Source: Vermamoeba vermiformis (Eukaryota > Tubulinea > Echinamoebida). Taken from it: a stretch of 64,000 bases of DNA. This document shows, in pieces, positions 34,317-44,857 of this stretch; within the stretch, counting starts at the first letter, position 1; each line of letters begins with the position of its first letter. The notes below the pieces were generated by a model. It had not been told where the DNA came from, made no database searches, and saw only the letters and a program-made list of their open reading frames with translations. The position numbers were made by a program, and so were the translations under genes. The DNA is taken from positions 62,001 to 126,000 of the forward strand of contig JBEWZL010000136.1 in NCBI GenBank assembly GCA_045837725.1, given 5' to 3'.

Positions 34317-37315
34317 TTAATTTTGTGTTTCGGCATTATGGATCCTAATAGCATCCTCTATGCCTTCGGTTTCTTCGCTGTTCGTTGGAGAAAACATTTT
34401 CCACGCCCCTTTGACACTGAAATTCTCTTCTTTGAGCACATCCGCTTCAGAATACTTTTCGAGAGTCGTCTCCCACCATATACCTTCAATTGTACATTTA
34501 TCTATATTATTTTCTGCGGCAGGGTTTGTCTTAACTTCACCCAGGAAAAATCGGTACGGCACTCGCGGTAATGGCCAGTTTACTGTTGGATCGTCTTCGT
34601 CATAATCATTATCATCCGTGTCAGTAAAATCATAATGGAGTTTGTCCAATTGATTGTTTAACCTTCTAGCCACAAAAATATAAACCAATCCGTTATTCGC
34701 AAAAAATTTTCCGCTAGTACTCCAGCCAAGAGCCTCCATAGTTAATTCTACGCCCAGCTCTACTTTTTCTACTACTGTTTTCGTACTGAATGCGTTGAGA
34801 ATTATTACTGATATGAATCGATAAGTAAGACTATCATCCACATTGTCTATTCCACCAGATATCAGCTGTTGCAAGTAATTTGTCTGCGTGTACATAGGAT
34901 ATTGATTGAATAGATGCGTCCTATGCGATTCATTTTGGCCATTGACTAAAGACAATCGAAAATTAGATCTGATCCAATTTTACATTGTTTCGTACCTAGA
35001 ATTTTCTGATCCAAGAACTCGCGACTACCATTTTGAGTAGTAAGATCAAGTTCCATTTGATAGCGCAATCCACTTCGCTCAAAGTATCCAAACAACTTCT
35101 TAACTTTTACAAATTCTCGTATATCCGGCTCAAGGAAGGAATTAAGGCGAAGGATTTTCGCTGTGCTTGGATCTGCAGCAGTATGATATCGCTGGTAACT
35201 GGGGAAGCGAAAATTATCCTCATCTAGGTCGCGACTAATTAATTACTGCTAGCAACATAATTTTGGATCTTACGTGTTCGAAAACTCTTCCTGACGGCTG
35301 CTAGCAAATCTTGGTGTGACATACTAAGGGAATAAATTAATATCCTTATATTATAATTTGGCTGAAAAGAAGCTCTTACTCGTCGCTTATTGCTAGTTTC
35401 ATTCGCTGTAAATATTCTTTAATGCATTCGATGGGACACTCCTCTAAATTATATTCATAAAGTGCTATTGATTGGGGAGGTTTCTCTTTCAAATGGTAGT
35501 CTCTTTCAGTATACGAAAGAACGCGATCTGGTTCCGTAACATCGAGCAATTTAAAAATGGTATTTAAATACTGCTCTTTTGATACCGTTGGCGGAATATA
35601 CGTAATTTCTTGGACTCGGCCTAAATAATAGTTAGAAATATTTCGTTTAAGGTGCGCATCCGACTTTCGGTTCTCATGAAAAAAGAATACTTGTTAGTAC
35701 GTACTAACAACGGTTGGTTTTAAGTCTTCTTCGCTTTGTTTTCCGGACCAATATCTATCATATAAACCTAAGAGCTCATCAGGTGTTGGAAAGTTGACGA
35801 TCGAATCCAGAGTTTGCTGACATTTTCCGCTGTTCAATAATTTCTCTACTAATGATCTACATTCGCTTTTCATCGCTAAAATTAACGGAGAATATTTCAT
35901 TAATGAGGTGCGCCAACTATCAGGCTCGAATTCAACTTCTGGCACGTGATCCACCAAGTACTCCGCAACTTCAAAATGTTTCAACGAGATTGCTGCTTGT
36001 AATGGTGTTCCATATATAAAGCTACATATTAAATGTTCGTTAGATACATAATTAGCCTTTGAATTGTTCATAATAACGGACCTAATGGAGTTAACGTTAC
36101 TGTGTGAGAGGACCAGTTTGAGACACTCGATCGAGCTTGCTAAATGCACGGGCAATGTGAAATCTCCGCGATGATCTCGCGCTGCGTCTTCGGGACTAGA
36201 ATATAGTCTTTGCATTAATGCTTCTGCAAGTTTTGCGTGTCCTAAGTACCGTAAATTAGCCACCTCGCACATCCAAATTTTAGATTATGAATTTTGGATA
36301 ATAGACCAATCAAGTTACTTATTAAGATTTTAATACCTCCTTCTATGGCTGATAAGAACGGTTTGCCCTTTGGAGATAAGGCAGTCAAGATCCAAACGAG
36401 ATCGGCCATGTTATTCCTTGCTGCCGCGTCTACTGCAGTACGCTTTTTTGCTTCGGCACCAACATCAATATTTTCGCATTTTAGTAGTATATTCACCGCT
36501 TGAATATTTCCTACAAATTGATCAATTTGAGAAAGTTGTCGTTCCTATTATTTTTCGGCTGCGCTCGGTCAAAATTGGCTGGAAAAAACCGGGATTTTTC
36601 TCGGCAGCAGTCTACTGCCTGGAAAAAAGCGAAATTTCATTTTTTTCCAGGCAGTACCGTACATTTTGGCTTTTTTTTCCAGGCACTACCTTATTAGGAA
36701 GGTGATGTTCGTGCGTGGCTATGTGTTTGCTTGAACTCGTTACTCGTTCAAGCAAACAAATAGCAAACAATACAATAGGAACGACTGGTTTGCGTCGACG
36801 AAATTCATTTTGGTGGTTGAAATCAAAAAAATGGATGCGAATCCACGTACTGGATTAGCTTCTCGCGCGCCGAAAAAATATCATTCCAGACTCACCTCCA
36901 CCTTTACCGCTTTTCCGCACGTTACCGGCTCGAACTACGTCTCGCCGGTAATTGTCTCGCTGGGAAAAGCGGTAAATTTTGGAGGTTCGTCGGAAAATAG
37001 CTATTTCTTGCTGAAAAGTTACCTTCATTTATGGCGCTAATTAATAGAGTAGTATCAGTTTGGACTTTGTTGCAGAGGGACTCGAATTGAATTAATAATT
37101 TTTGTAAATTTTCGTTCTGTTTTTCTTTGATCGAGCTGATCGCTGTGCTTGCGTCAATTAATACATTATCAATATTATTATCTACGAAATTAATTATAAT
37201 CCGATTGGATAAAGCAGAATTTGTCGAGAAGCAATTGAGAATCTGATCTCTCTTGTACCTTCATTAAAAGCTACCGGCTCAAAGCGCTTAAGTGCATCTT
37301 TCGTGGATCGTTTCA
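34317..37315 (-). CDS. Ankyrin-repeat protein with unknown C-terminal domain
   Basis: Exons run from about 37250 to 34317. N-terminal repeats: SNRIIINFVDNNIDNVLIDA, LLISAINEG joined over a 512-base intron to NIQAVNILLKCENIDV, then TAVDAAARNNMADLVWILTA, and later LPVHLASSIECLKLVLSHSN and GTPLQAAISLKHFEVAEYLV, which look like ankyrin repeats (A-A-x-x-x, LL). The C-terminal half (EITYIPPTVSKEQYLNTIFK, YLQQLISGGIDNVDDSLTYR, VPYRFFLGEVKTNPAAENN) matches no family I know. The first exon is unresolved: ATG near 37315 (MKRSTKDALKRFEPVAF) is the only good candidate, but its frame does not pass directly into the repeat frame, so an intron or different start must exist. The gene shares its 3' end with a relic at 32.1 kb. 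Confidence 0.65.
36538..36785. mobile_element. MITE-like element inside an intron, 12-bp terminal inverted repeats
   Basis: GTCGTTCCTATT (36538-36549) and its exact inverse AATAGGAACGAC (36774-36785) bound a 248-base non-coding segment. Inside are further inverted repeats: CTGCCTGGAAAAAA (36615-36628) with TTTTTTCCAGGCAG (36641-36654), and TGTTTGCTTGAAC with GTTCAAGCAAACA (about 36724-36758). There is no transposase. It lies in the intron 36511-37022, far longer than normal here. A clear target-site duplication was not found. Confidence 0.65.
36894..36986. repeat. Intronic hairpin-forming inverted repeat
   Basis: Arms CCTCCACCTTTACCGCTTTTCC (about 36895-36916) and GGGAAAAGCGGTAAATTTTG (about 36962-36981, followed by GAGG) pair over roughly 20 bases, with an inner TTACCGG/CCGGTAA pair. 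It is in the same long intron as the MITE-like element and may be a second small element. Confidence 0.55.
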
Positions 37316-37481
37316 TTATATAGGCATAGATTTACCATAATATGCTCGCTATTCTGTAGTTGCTATTCGTTTCACAAGAAAAAAAACACTTTGTCCGTTT
37401 CCGTGCCACAAAACAACAAAGAGCCGATTTTTTATTTAAGTAATATTACGTTATTATTGTACAACATAAATTGTGGACAAT

Positions 37482-39682
37482 ATGGTTGACCAAGTACTAC
37501 CAAACGACATTTTGCGCTTGATCTTCATCCAGCTCGATACCGTTCGATTTATTTTAAGAAAGGTTACAAAATTAAATTCTACCTGGAAAAATTGGCCTAA
37601 AGCTACGATAAGGTGTGCTTTAATAATAGCCATTTAATTATTATTAATTAATTGAATATTTTCTTTTCTAGATCTCTTGCCATTCATCCGCGCGATAATT
37701 ATAAGCGTAAAATCGACGATGTTTATGCAATGGTAATTAAGAACACCGATACTACATTCCCTAATGTAAAAGAATTGTCGATCCGCAGTCCAAAAAGTGG
37801 GCAATTATCACAACTGCTAGCCAAGTTTCCAAAACTGGTAATAGATGTTTAATTAATTATTATAATAGTATTTATTGTTTAATATTTTAATTAATTATGA
37901 TATTTTATTGTGCGGATCTAAACTAAACACGACTTTTGTTCGAATAATAGGAAAAACTTAGGTTTTACGTTGTAGCCGCAGAAATGTATGAAGACGTATA
38001 TATATCAGAAGTACCAGTTAATATCAAGGAGCTGAAAGTCGATACTGCTTTCGTCAATGGCTCTCCAGCATCCGAGTTAACCGATCTCCAAATCTACAAC
38101 GGTCCAGATGCACCAAACTTGTTAAACCACTTTCCAGCGACTTTAAAAGAGTTATATATGGATTGTTCACGCGCTTGGCACACCGAAAATGCCTGGAGCG
38201 GATCCGACCTCAAAAAATTTACTTCGTTGGAAATTTTGCATATCGAGCATGGGAGTACATCAATAGAAGATTATGTAAAAGAAGGGCCTAAAGCACTCAA
38301 AGATATATTGTTGAATCCTAGTGTAGATCAAAGTACGTTGAAATTTGGGCTAATTAATAATAATTAATAATTTATTATTATTTTTAGACCTTGGATCTTA
38401 TTTGTCGCAAAAAAATCTGCCAAATTTAAAACGATTGCAGCTCGGTATTGGCAATTTAAGTTCTAATCAACGTAAGTCAATTATTTTTAAATTATAATAA
38501 TTTTTTTGAAATATTAATATCGATGAATTTAGTTGCCGAGTTCAAGAACATGGAGATTGTTGATCAAACGGAGGAGCATGTCTCATATGATGGTAATTAG
38601 AATAATATCAATAGGTTATTAATAACTTGCGTTAATTATAGACCGGTTTTTGAAAAATAATCGGGATCTGATCCGACTTCGCTTGACCAACCAGCGACAC
38701 ATGTCAGATCTGAACTACTTGAACAACTTGAAAGAATTGATATTAATTCGAGATAGTATTTCATCGACAATACTCAAAAAAGTGTTGACGATCAAAAGCT
38801 TGGAAAGATTGGAACTTAGAAATGGTGCGTAGCGACAAATGTCAAAGTGTCAAAGTGTCAAAGTGTCAACATTGATACGCGACCGTGAAAAAAATGTTGA
38901 CACGTGTCGCAGATATTTTTCACGTGTCAAAGTTACTTATTAATTTTTCGTTCTGTAGGTTCGTTTTTGGAAGACCACGAGAATGCAGCAAGTCAAATAG
39001 AGCCAAACTACAATATTAAGAAGTTAGGTTTACATAACGTTCGTGGCGTGGCAATATTCTTGCGTGCGTGGGCTCATTTGCTTCGTGGCCTCGTCAGCGT
39101 AAAAATAGACGCGTACGAAATCTAAATCGATATTAACTGGGCGAAAATGATATTCTAATGTTAGTTTAATAGAACCGAGAAAGAGGAAATTTATTCGACG
39201 TACATGAATAATTGGACGAGACTCGAGAAATTTCGAGCGCAGATCTATGGATCAGCAATGTGGCACTTTCCAGTGTTCCCTAATTTGAGACAATTTGACA
39301 CTAATGTGTCTGTCAATGAGTCGATTTTTGACACGTTGGCTCAAAGTCCCGATCTTGAATTTGTGCGCAATTTCAATTTGAACGCTGGATCTACTTCGTC
39401 CTTTTTGATTGTAAGCGTATATTTTAAGTTAATTACGTAACTTTAATTAATATTTTTTTAAAATAGGAAAATCAGATCTACGGGCTCTTAAAATCTTTGA
39501 AGCATTTGTACAGGTTGTCGTTTGTCAGCAGAACGCCCTTCAAGCTCATTCATGAACGCGTCGATTCCTTCGTCATGCCTGAGGCAAAAATTGCTATTAG
39601 TTACTCAAATGGAAAAACGAGTAGGCAAATGTTCTCTCACCCTTCATTTCCGCGTGGGAACTGGGAGATTACGTACGAATAA
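37482..39682 (+). CDS. F-box/leucine-rich-repeat protein
   Basis: ATG 37482: MVDQVLPNDILRLIFIQLDT then VRFILRKVTKLNSTWKNWPK, a typical N-terminal F-box (LPxDIL...IF..L). Nine or so exons with GT-AG introns follow. The body contains degenerate leucine-rich repeats: FPNVKELSIRS, VNIKELKVDT, ELTDLQIYNG, TLKELYMDC, TSLEILHIEHG, NLKRLQLGIGN, NLKELILIRD, SLERLELRNG, NIKKLGLHNVRG and LRQFDTNVSV. The stop is at 39682. F-box/LRR proteins are substrate adaptors of SCF ubiquitin ligases, with the LRR part choosing the substrate. An intron (about 38825-38958) holds a GTCAAAGT tandem repeat and two CACGTG-type palindromes. Confidence 0.85.
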
Positions 39683-39683
39683 A

Positions 39684-39715
39684 GTTAGGTTTAGGGTTAG
39701 GGTTTGACAAACCCT
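39684..39715. repeat. Telomere-like TTTAGGG/TTAGGG repeats and hairpin between convergent genes
   Basis: The sequence GTTAGGTTTAGGGTTAGGG at 39684-39702 resembles TTAGGG/TTTAGGG telomere units. It overlaps the perfect inverted repeat AGGGTTTG-A-CAAACCCT (39699-39715). The segment lies in the 66-base gap between two convergent stops, where a 3'-end signal would be placed. Confidence 0.5.
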
Positions 39716-39748
39716 CGCCTGATAATTAAAGAAACATCTGAAACTAGT

Positions 39749-42700
39749 TTACATATTGCAGTTGAACTGCCGGTCATACATTACATTTAACCTCGCGATA
39801 ATTACATCTAGCGTCAATCGTTTTTGCGGATCTGGATCCCAGCAACCGGTGATTAATTCGGCGTAATCTGCAGGACAACCAGCAGGAATGACTTCGCGAT
39901 TGCCATCAATAACGAACTTTGTTACGTCCCACACGTGATTGAAGGCGGTGTAGGGCTCTTTCTGTGTGATGATAACCCACAGAAGAATGCCGAAGCTGTA
40001 AATGTCCGCTTCTTTGCTGTACCGTTTCTTTTGCAAAATTTCTGGGGCCATGTAAATTGGAGTGCCAACATTTCTTGTGTACGTTTCCATTTTGTCCTCG
40101 GCAAATCTTCTGGCACTTCCAAAGTCACTTAATCGAATCATGTTTTGTGCATTGACATCCGTTGAGGCAATGAGCACGTTATCTGCTTTAATGTCTCTGT
40201 GCAGCACGTTGTTTTTGTGTAAAAAGTTGATCGCTTCAGCTATCTCTAGCACGATCTTCAATTTTGTAGCGTAAGGGATCTTTTTGGTCATAAGCTTCTC
40301 CAAACTGCCGTTGGGTATAAATTCTGTAACTATAGCGAGTTTTCCAGGCAGTTTTGATGCGCCAATGAGTGATACTATTCCAGGATTCTTCAACTCGGAC
40401 AAAAATTGGATCTCGCGTTCAAACTCTTCCATCGTTTTTGGGTCGACCCATTCTTGAAATTTCAGCATTTTCACAGCCACTATGTTGCCGTTGTAATTGC
40501 CTCTGTAAACAACACCAAATCCTCCCTCGCCAATCGGTGCGGAGTCCAAAACAATGTCATCGATATCTATCCAAACAGACGGATTCGTGACGATGTCACA
40601 TGGAATGTAGAAGTGTCTGCCAATGTCTGGCATCTCCACGCCAATTAAGGCTGTGACATTTGTTGCCACGTTCATTTTGAGCTTGAAGTGAACAGCGTCG
40701 TTGTCAGTAGACGAGTCAATAGTGCTAGGCCTGTTAATACGCCATCTGTAGTCTAGTGTCACGTCTTGAGGGGTAGCTGTCAGTGTGCACTTCGGCGTCT
40801 CTGGCAGATGAAATTTCACGGTGAAATTTCGTTCTTTTTTGGACGCATCTAGCAACGGAATTTCCAAGTCTGTTGCTCTTTTCGAGATTCGTTTCTTGGT
40901 TTGTTGTAATGTCGAAAGTGTTGATATTAATCCACCTTGCCACTTGACTTCAATTGTATCAGTATACTCTTCATTGACGTTGAATTTTTGTTGACCGCCA
41001 AAGGTCAAAGCGTGCTTTGAAAATGTTACTGGCAAGTTCTCGAGTTTTCTGCAGAGTTTGGAATCAGCAGGAGCAGTCCACGGTGGCAGTAGTGTGTATT
41101 TGATGTCTTCAATGCCATACGTAGCCTTGTTGAATGAGATTTGGCGTCGTTGGTTCATTTTTCTTCGAACAAAAATGACGGCCAATATGACTCCGACAAT
41201 AAACGCGCCACCAATAAATAATGCAATCAATATAATTGCTTTGGGCGATAGTCTGACACTTAATTCGACTTCATCGGTCCAAATCGAGTCAACGGGATTG
41301 GTCAGCTGAGCTTGGATTGTGTGTCCGTCCATGTCCATATTTGCTTCGAATGTCAAAGTCCGTCCTGTTTCCTGCACAATCAATTATTGATTAACAAAAA
41401 AAGTACCAAAGATTACTTCATATCGTTGCGACTTACGCCTAAAATCTCTTCGCCGTTTCGATACCACTTGTACGTCAGTCGCTCTTCAGGCGTGGCAAGG
41501 ATCGAAAATGTAATGTTTTTGCCCGCATTTACATCTGCTACTGGCTGGCTGAAATGAATCAATTCGGGTTTTCCCAGGATCGTTAGCGTTGTGACTCGAT
41601 GTTCGGAAGGATTTCCTCCTTGACGCAAACTGACTAATACTTTATATTCACCTTCATGCTCAGTGGACACATTGGCGATGGTATAAGAAGTAGAAGAGGC
41701 GCCTGAGGCCGAAAAAATTAGTCGACGAGTTGCTGGCAAAAAAAAAAGGTTGATTTTTACCTGGAATTCCCCTTGCTCCCAGATACCACGCTAATATTAC
41801 ATCCTCGTCCGTGTGAATCTCGACGGATAAACTAACAGTGTCACCAGGGAATGCTCTGACACCTCCTGCATTCGGAGAGCTGACTGAAATGAGAACAACT
41901 TGGATGCGGAACGGGAAGGGGCCAGCAGTCCCGGCAATGTTGTGCATGTACAAGTGATAATCTCCGCTGTGAATGGTGCTGGCTTTGTCTCGTTCGAATA
42001 GTCCCACTGTCGTGTTCTGAATCCAATTGCCGTTCTGTCTCCATTCGTACAAGATTCCATAGCCTTCAGAAGCGACGTTGATGATGATTTGTGAGCCAAC
42101 AAGAACATCGTACAGCGGTCGCAAAGGTTGTCGCAACTTCGGTAAAGTGACAACCACGAGACGAGTTTCTGTGCTAACGGAACCAGACGGGTTGCTGGCA
42201 ATAAGTTTGACGATGGTGTTGTTGAACGCAGGAGTAAGAACAGGCGTAAACCAAAAGGTTTCTAACGAATTGTAAAGGACGACACTGCCGTTGAGCATCC
42301 ACGTGTAGGTCACTGCCACGCCAGTCACCACTGCGCGGAAATATTGCCTTGTGTTCACGGCGGTAGGTTTGATGTCTTCAAATTTGATGATGAATTGGGG
42401 AGGGCTGTGAATGAGAACCAGGGCGACGTTACTTCGGGCAAAGCCTGACGGATTGTGTACCTCTACATAGGCACTGAAAGCGTCCCGAACGTTTGGCACT
42501 TGAATTGTGGAAACGCCATCTTTTTCGCTTACGTTGAACGGACTATCAATGCTTAATTTCCAGAAAAAAGTCAATGCTCTTCCGGTTGCGTGTATGCTGA
42601 GTTCAGCGGTCTCGTTGGCAAATATTGACTGCGGAGTTGGTATTTGTTTGGTGATAACTGGCGCTGGCTCCATGCTAAGTGTAATACTAACTGAGCTAAC

Positions 42701-44684
42701 AAAGCCATTGATATTGTATGCCTCGCACCGCATCACTAGTCCATTGTCGAGGTCGCTTAGAGGCCACATTCGAAGCCGCGAAGACTCCTGCAACATCAGA
42801 TCTGAGCCGCGGAACCAACGATATTGCACTCCTTGGCCTGTCGCATTAACATATAGTATAGGTTGTGTGTCTGGAAAGTAGAAGAACGGAGATTCGGAGT
42901 AACTGACTATTGTCGGTGCAGGCTCGGGACGAATCCAGATCTCGGGACCAAGAGTGACTCCCGACGGGTTTCGAGCTTCAAGCTGATACATCGTTGACAC
43001 AAGACTCGGGTCTAGTTGTACTTCAAGAGTGCTTTCGTCGAGTCCAACAGTGTCGTTAAATCGGATCCAGCGAAATGACAGTTCTTCACCAACGACTTCC
43101 ATATCAAGCAACAAGGTCTGATTCAATAGCATGTAATACTCCATCATGTCGTAGTTGCCGAAGGACGGTTTTGGCTTGAATTCAATTGGCATTGGACTGG
43201 ACTCGACAAACCCATTCGGATTCGATACTCTTGCTACCACTTGCGTCAAGTTCTCGGAAAATTGTCCAGCTCGAAGTTGCACGACAGTAAGTCCAGTCAA
43301 GTTCTCGTACTTAGTGCCATCGATAATCCATTCGTATTGCAGGCGTTGTCCGAGTGCTGCGACGGAGAAGATGACGTCTTGGCCAGGAAAAACTGGGCCT
43401 GGTACTACTGACGTTGACACTATTTCTGGAATTGGATGTGCTAGAATAACACTAGGCTCCGACCGCAAGGTAAGACCGTCCGTATTGACGCTGACTATGT
43501 ATTGTGTGCCATTATCCGCGAGTCCAAAATCGGTAATATCGATGCCTGAAGAAGTCTCTGCTGGAATAGGGTCGCCGTTTCTGTACCATTGATAGAATAC
43601 CTCGAAATCTCCTTCTGTAGTAAAGCTTAATAGTCGTGCTTCGTCAAAAAAAGTGTAGGACTTACTCAGGACTTGTATGTCGAGACGAATCGAATCACCG
43701 ACAAACAGGAAGCTCTCGCTGGGCGGGTTCTTAACAATTGCAAAGGGCTTGGTGGACAGCATGATGCTTAACTCCGTGCTTTGTCCGCATGCGTCTTCAA
43801 TTTTGATTGAATATTGGCCATAATCTCGCGCTTCAAAATTCGGGAAGTAGAATGAATCTGCTTGCGCGAGAAGCGTGCCTGCTTTGAACCATGAGAATTG
43901 AAGATCCAGCCCAGTAGCGTTAATGCTTAAAGTGAATGGCTGTCCTACTACCGCTAATCCAGGATTAAATTGTTGAACGACAACAGGTGGACAAACACGA
44001 AGAGTAGCAGCGTTGGATGTGATTGATGTCTGACATCCGTCTTCAACTCGAACAGAATACAAGCCACTATGCATTGGTTGTGCTGAAGATATCGTGTAGA
44101 TCGCTTGGTTTGCGTTAGCGATTGGTTGGTTGTCCAGTAGCCATTGAAGCGAGATTTGAGTTCCAGATGCGCCAATCCAAAACTGGACGTCAGTTCCAGC
44201 GACTACGAAAGCACTTTCAGGTTGATTTTCTATTACCAACGGAGAACAAAATGTAAACATTGGTGAATAGGCAACAGCGCGTCTGCATCTGGTAGGTAGG
44301 CCGCTGGCAGAATTGAGCTGTAGTCTTATTCGACCAGACGAGGCCAGCGACGTTGTTATCCATTGAAATGACGATTCTCCAAAAGCGCCTGACCCCAGTC
44401 TAATGCACCCTTCGGTTTGAGTGCCTGGACAGAATTGGATTTCGACTATGTTCGGGGAGCAGACCGGAAACATCGTCCAGCGCCATTGAATATTTATTGG
44501 CTGTCCCACTGTTATTGATCCACCATTCGGACTAGTAACAAAGTCCGCTATTTCAAGGATCTGGCCTATTAAATAATTAAAATAAATAAATTTAATAATT
44601 ATGATTCTATTGTTTCTTACATTCGCCAGCACCAAATAATAATATCACCGCATACAAAAATATGCAAGAATATTTGGCTTCCAT
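39749..44684 (-). CDS. Receptor kinase A: multi-Ig ectodomain, one TM, TKL-type kinase
   Basis: ATG 44684 gives a signal peptide (MEAKYSCIFLYAVILLFGAG). After the first intron comes a Kre9/KNH-like strand pair (DFVTSPNGGSITVGQPINIQ), then about eleven Ig-like repeats of about 85 residues with the W core (SLQWLLDNQPI, QYEWIIDGT, SFRWIRF, QYRWFRGSD, LYEWRQNGN, TYKWYRNGEE) and YxV ends. Many NxT/NxS glycosylation sites are seen. A membrane helix (IILIALFIGGAFIVGVILAV) precedes FVRRK. Between this and the kinase is a beta-rich, MSP-like segment (VTFSKHALTFGGQQKFNVNE). The kinase has glycine loop IGEGGFGVVYRG, VAVKMLK, HRDIKADNVLI, DFGSA, APEIL and a C-lobe DIYSFGILLWV. All catalytic residues are present. 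HRDIKxxN suggests Ser/Thr or dual specificity, as in TKL kinases. About 1,540 residues. Stop at 39749. Confidence 0.9.
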
Positions 44685-44857
44685 TGAGGACTTCTGCACG
44701 CAAAGAACATTCTAACTGAAGAATAAATCTTGGTGACGAGTTGACAGCGGAGAAACACCGCATTGAATATCGCCATGAAACTTCCCAAGTTCCGCGAGTA
44801 TCGATCTGTCTTCATTTAAGCGTGCTTGAGACATTGTTTGAGAGAACCAAAAAAAGG

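Noticed and set aside
36810-37040. Plus-strand open frame of 76 codons
   Set aside because: It lies inside the long intron of the ankyrin gene and overlaps a hairpin repeat; no splice or domain support.
41797-42201. Long minus-strand frame inside receptor kinase A
   Set aside because: It is a shadow of the Ig-repeat reading frame, which shows clear repeat periodicity in its own frame.
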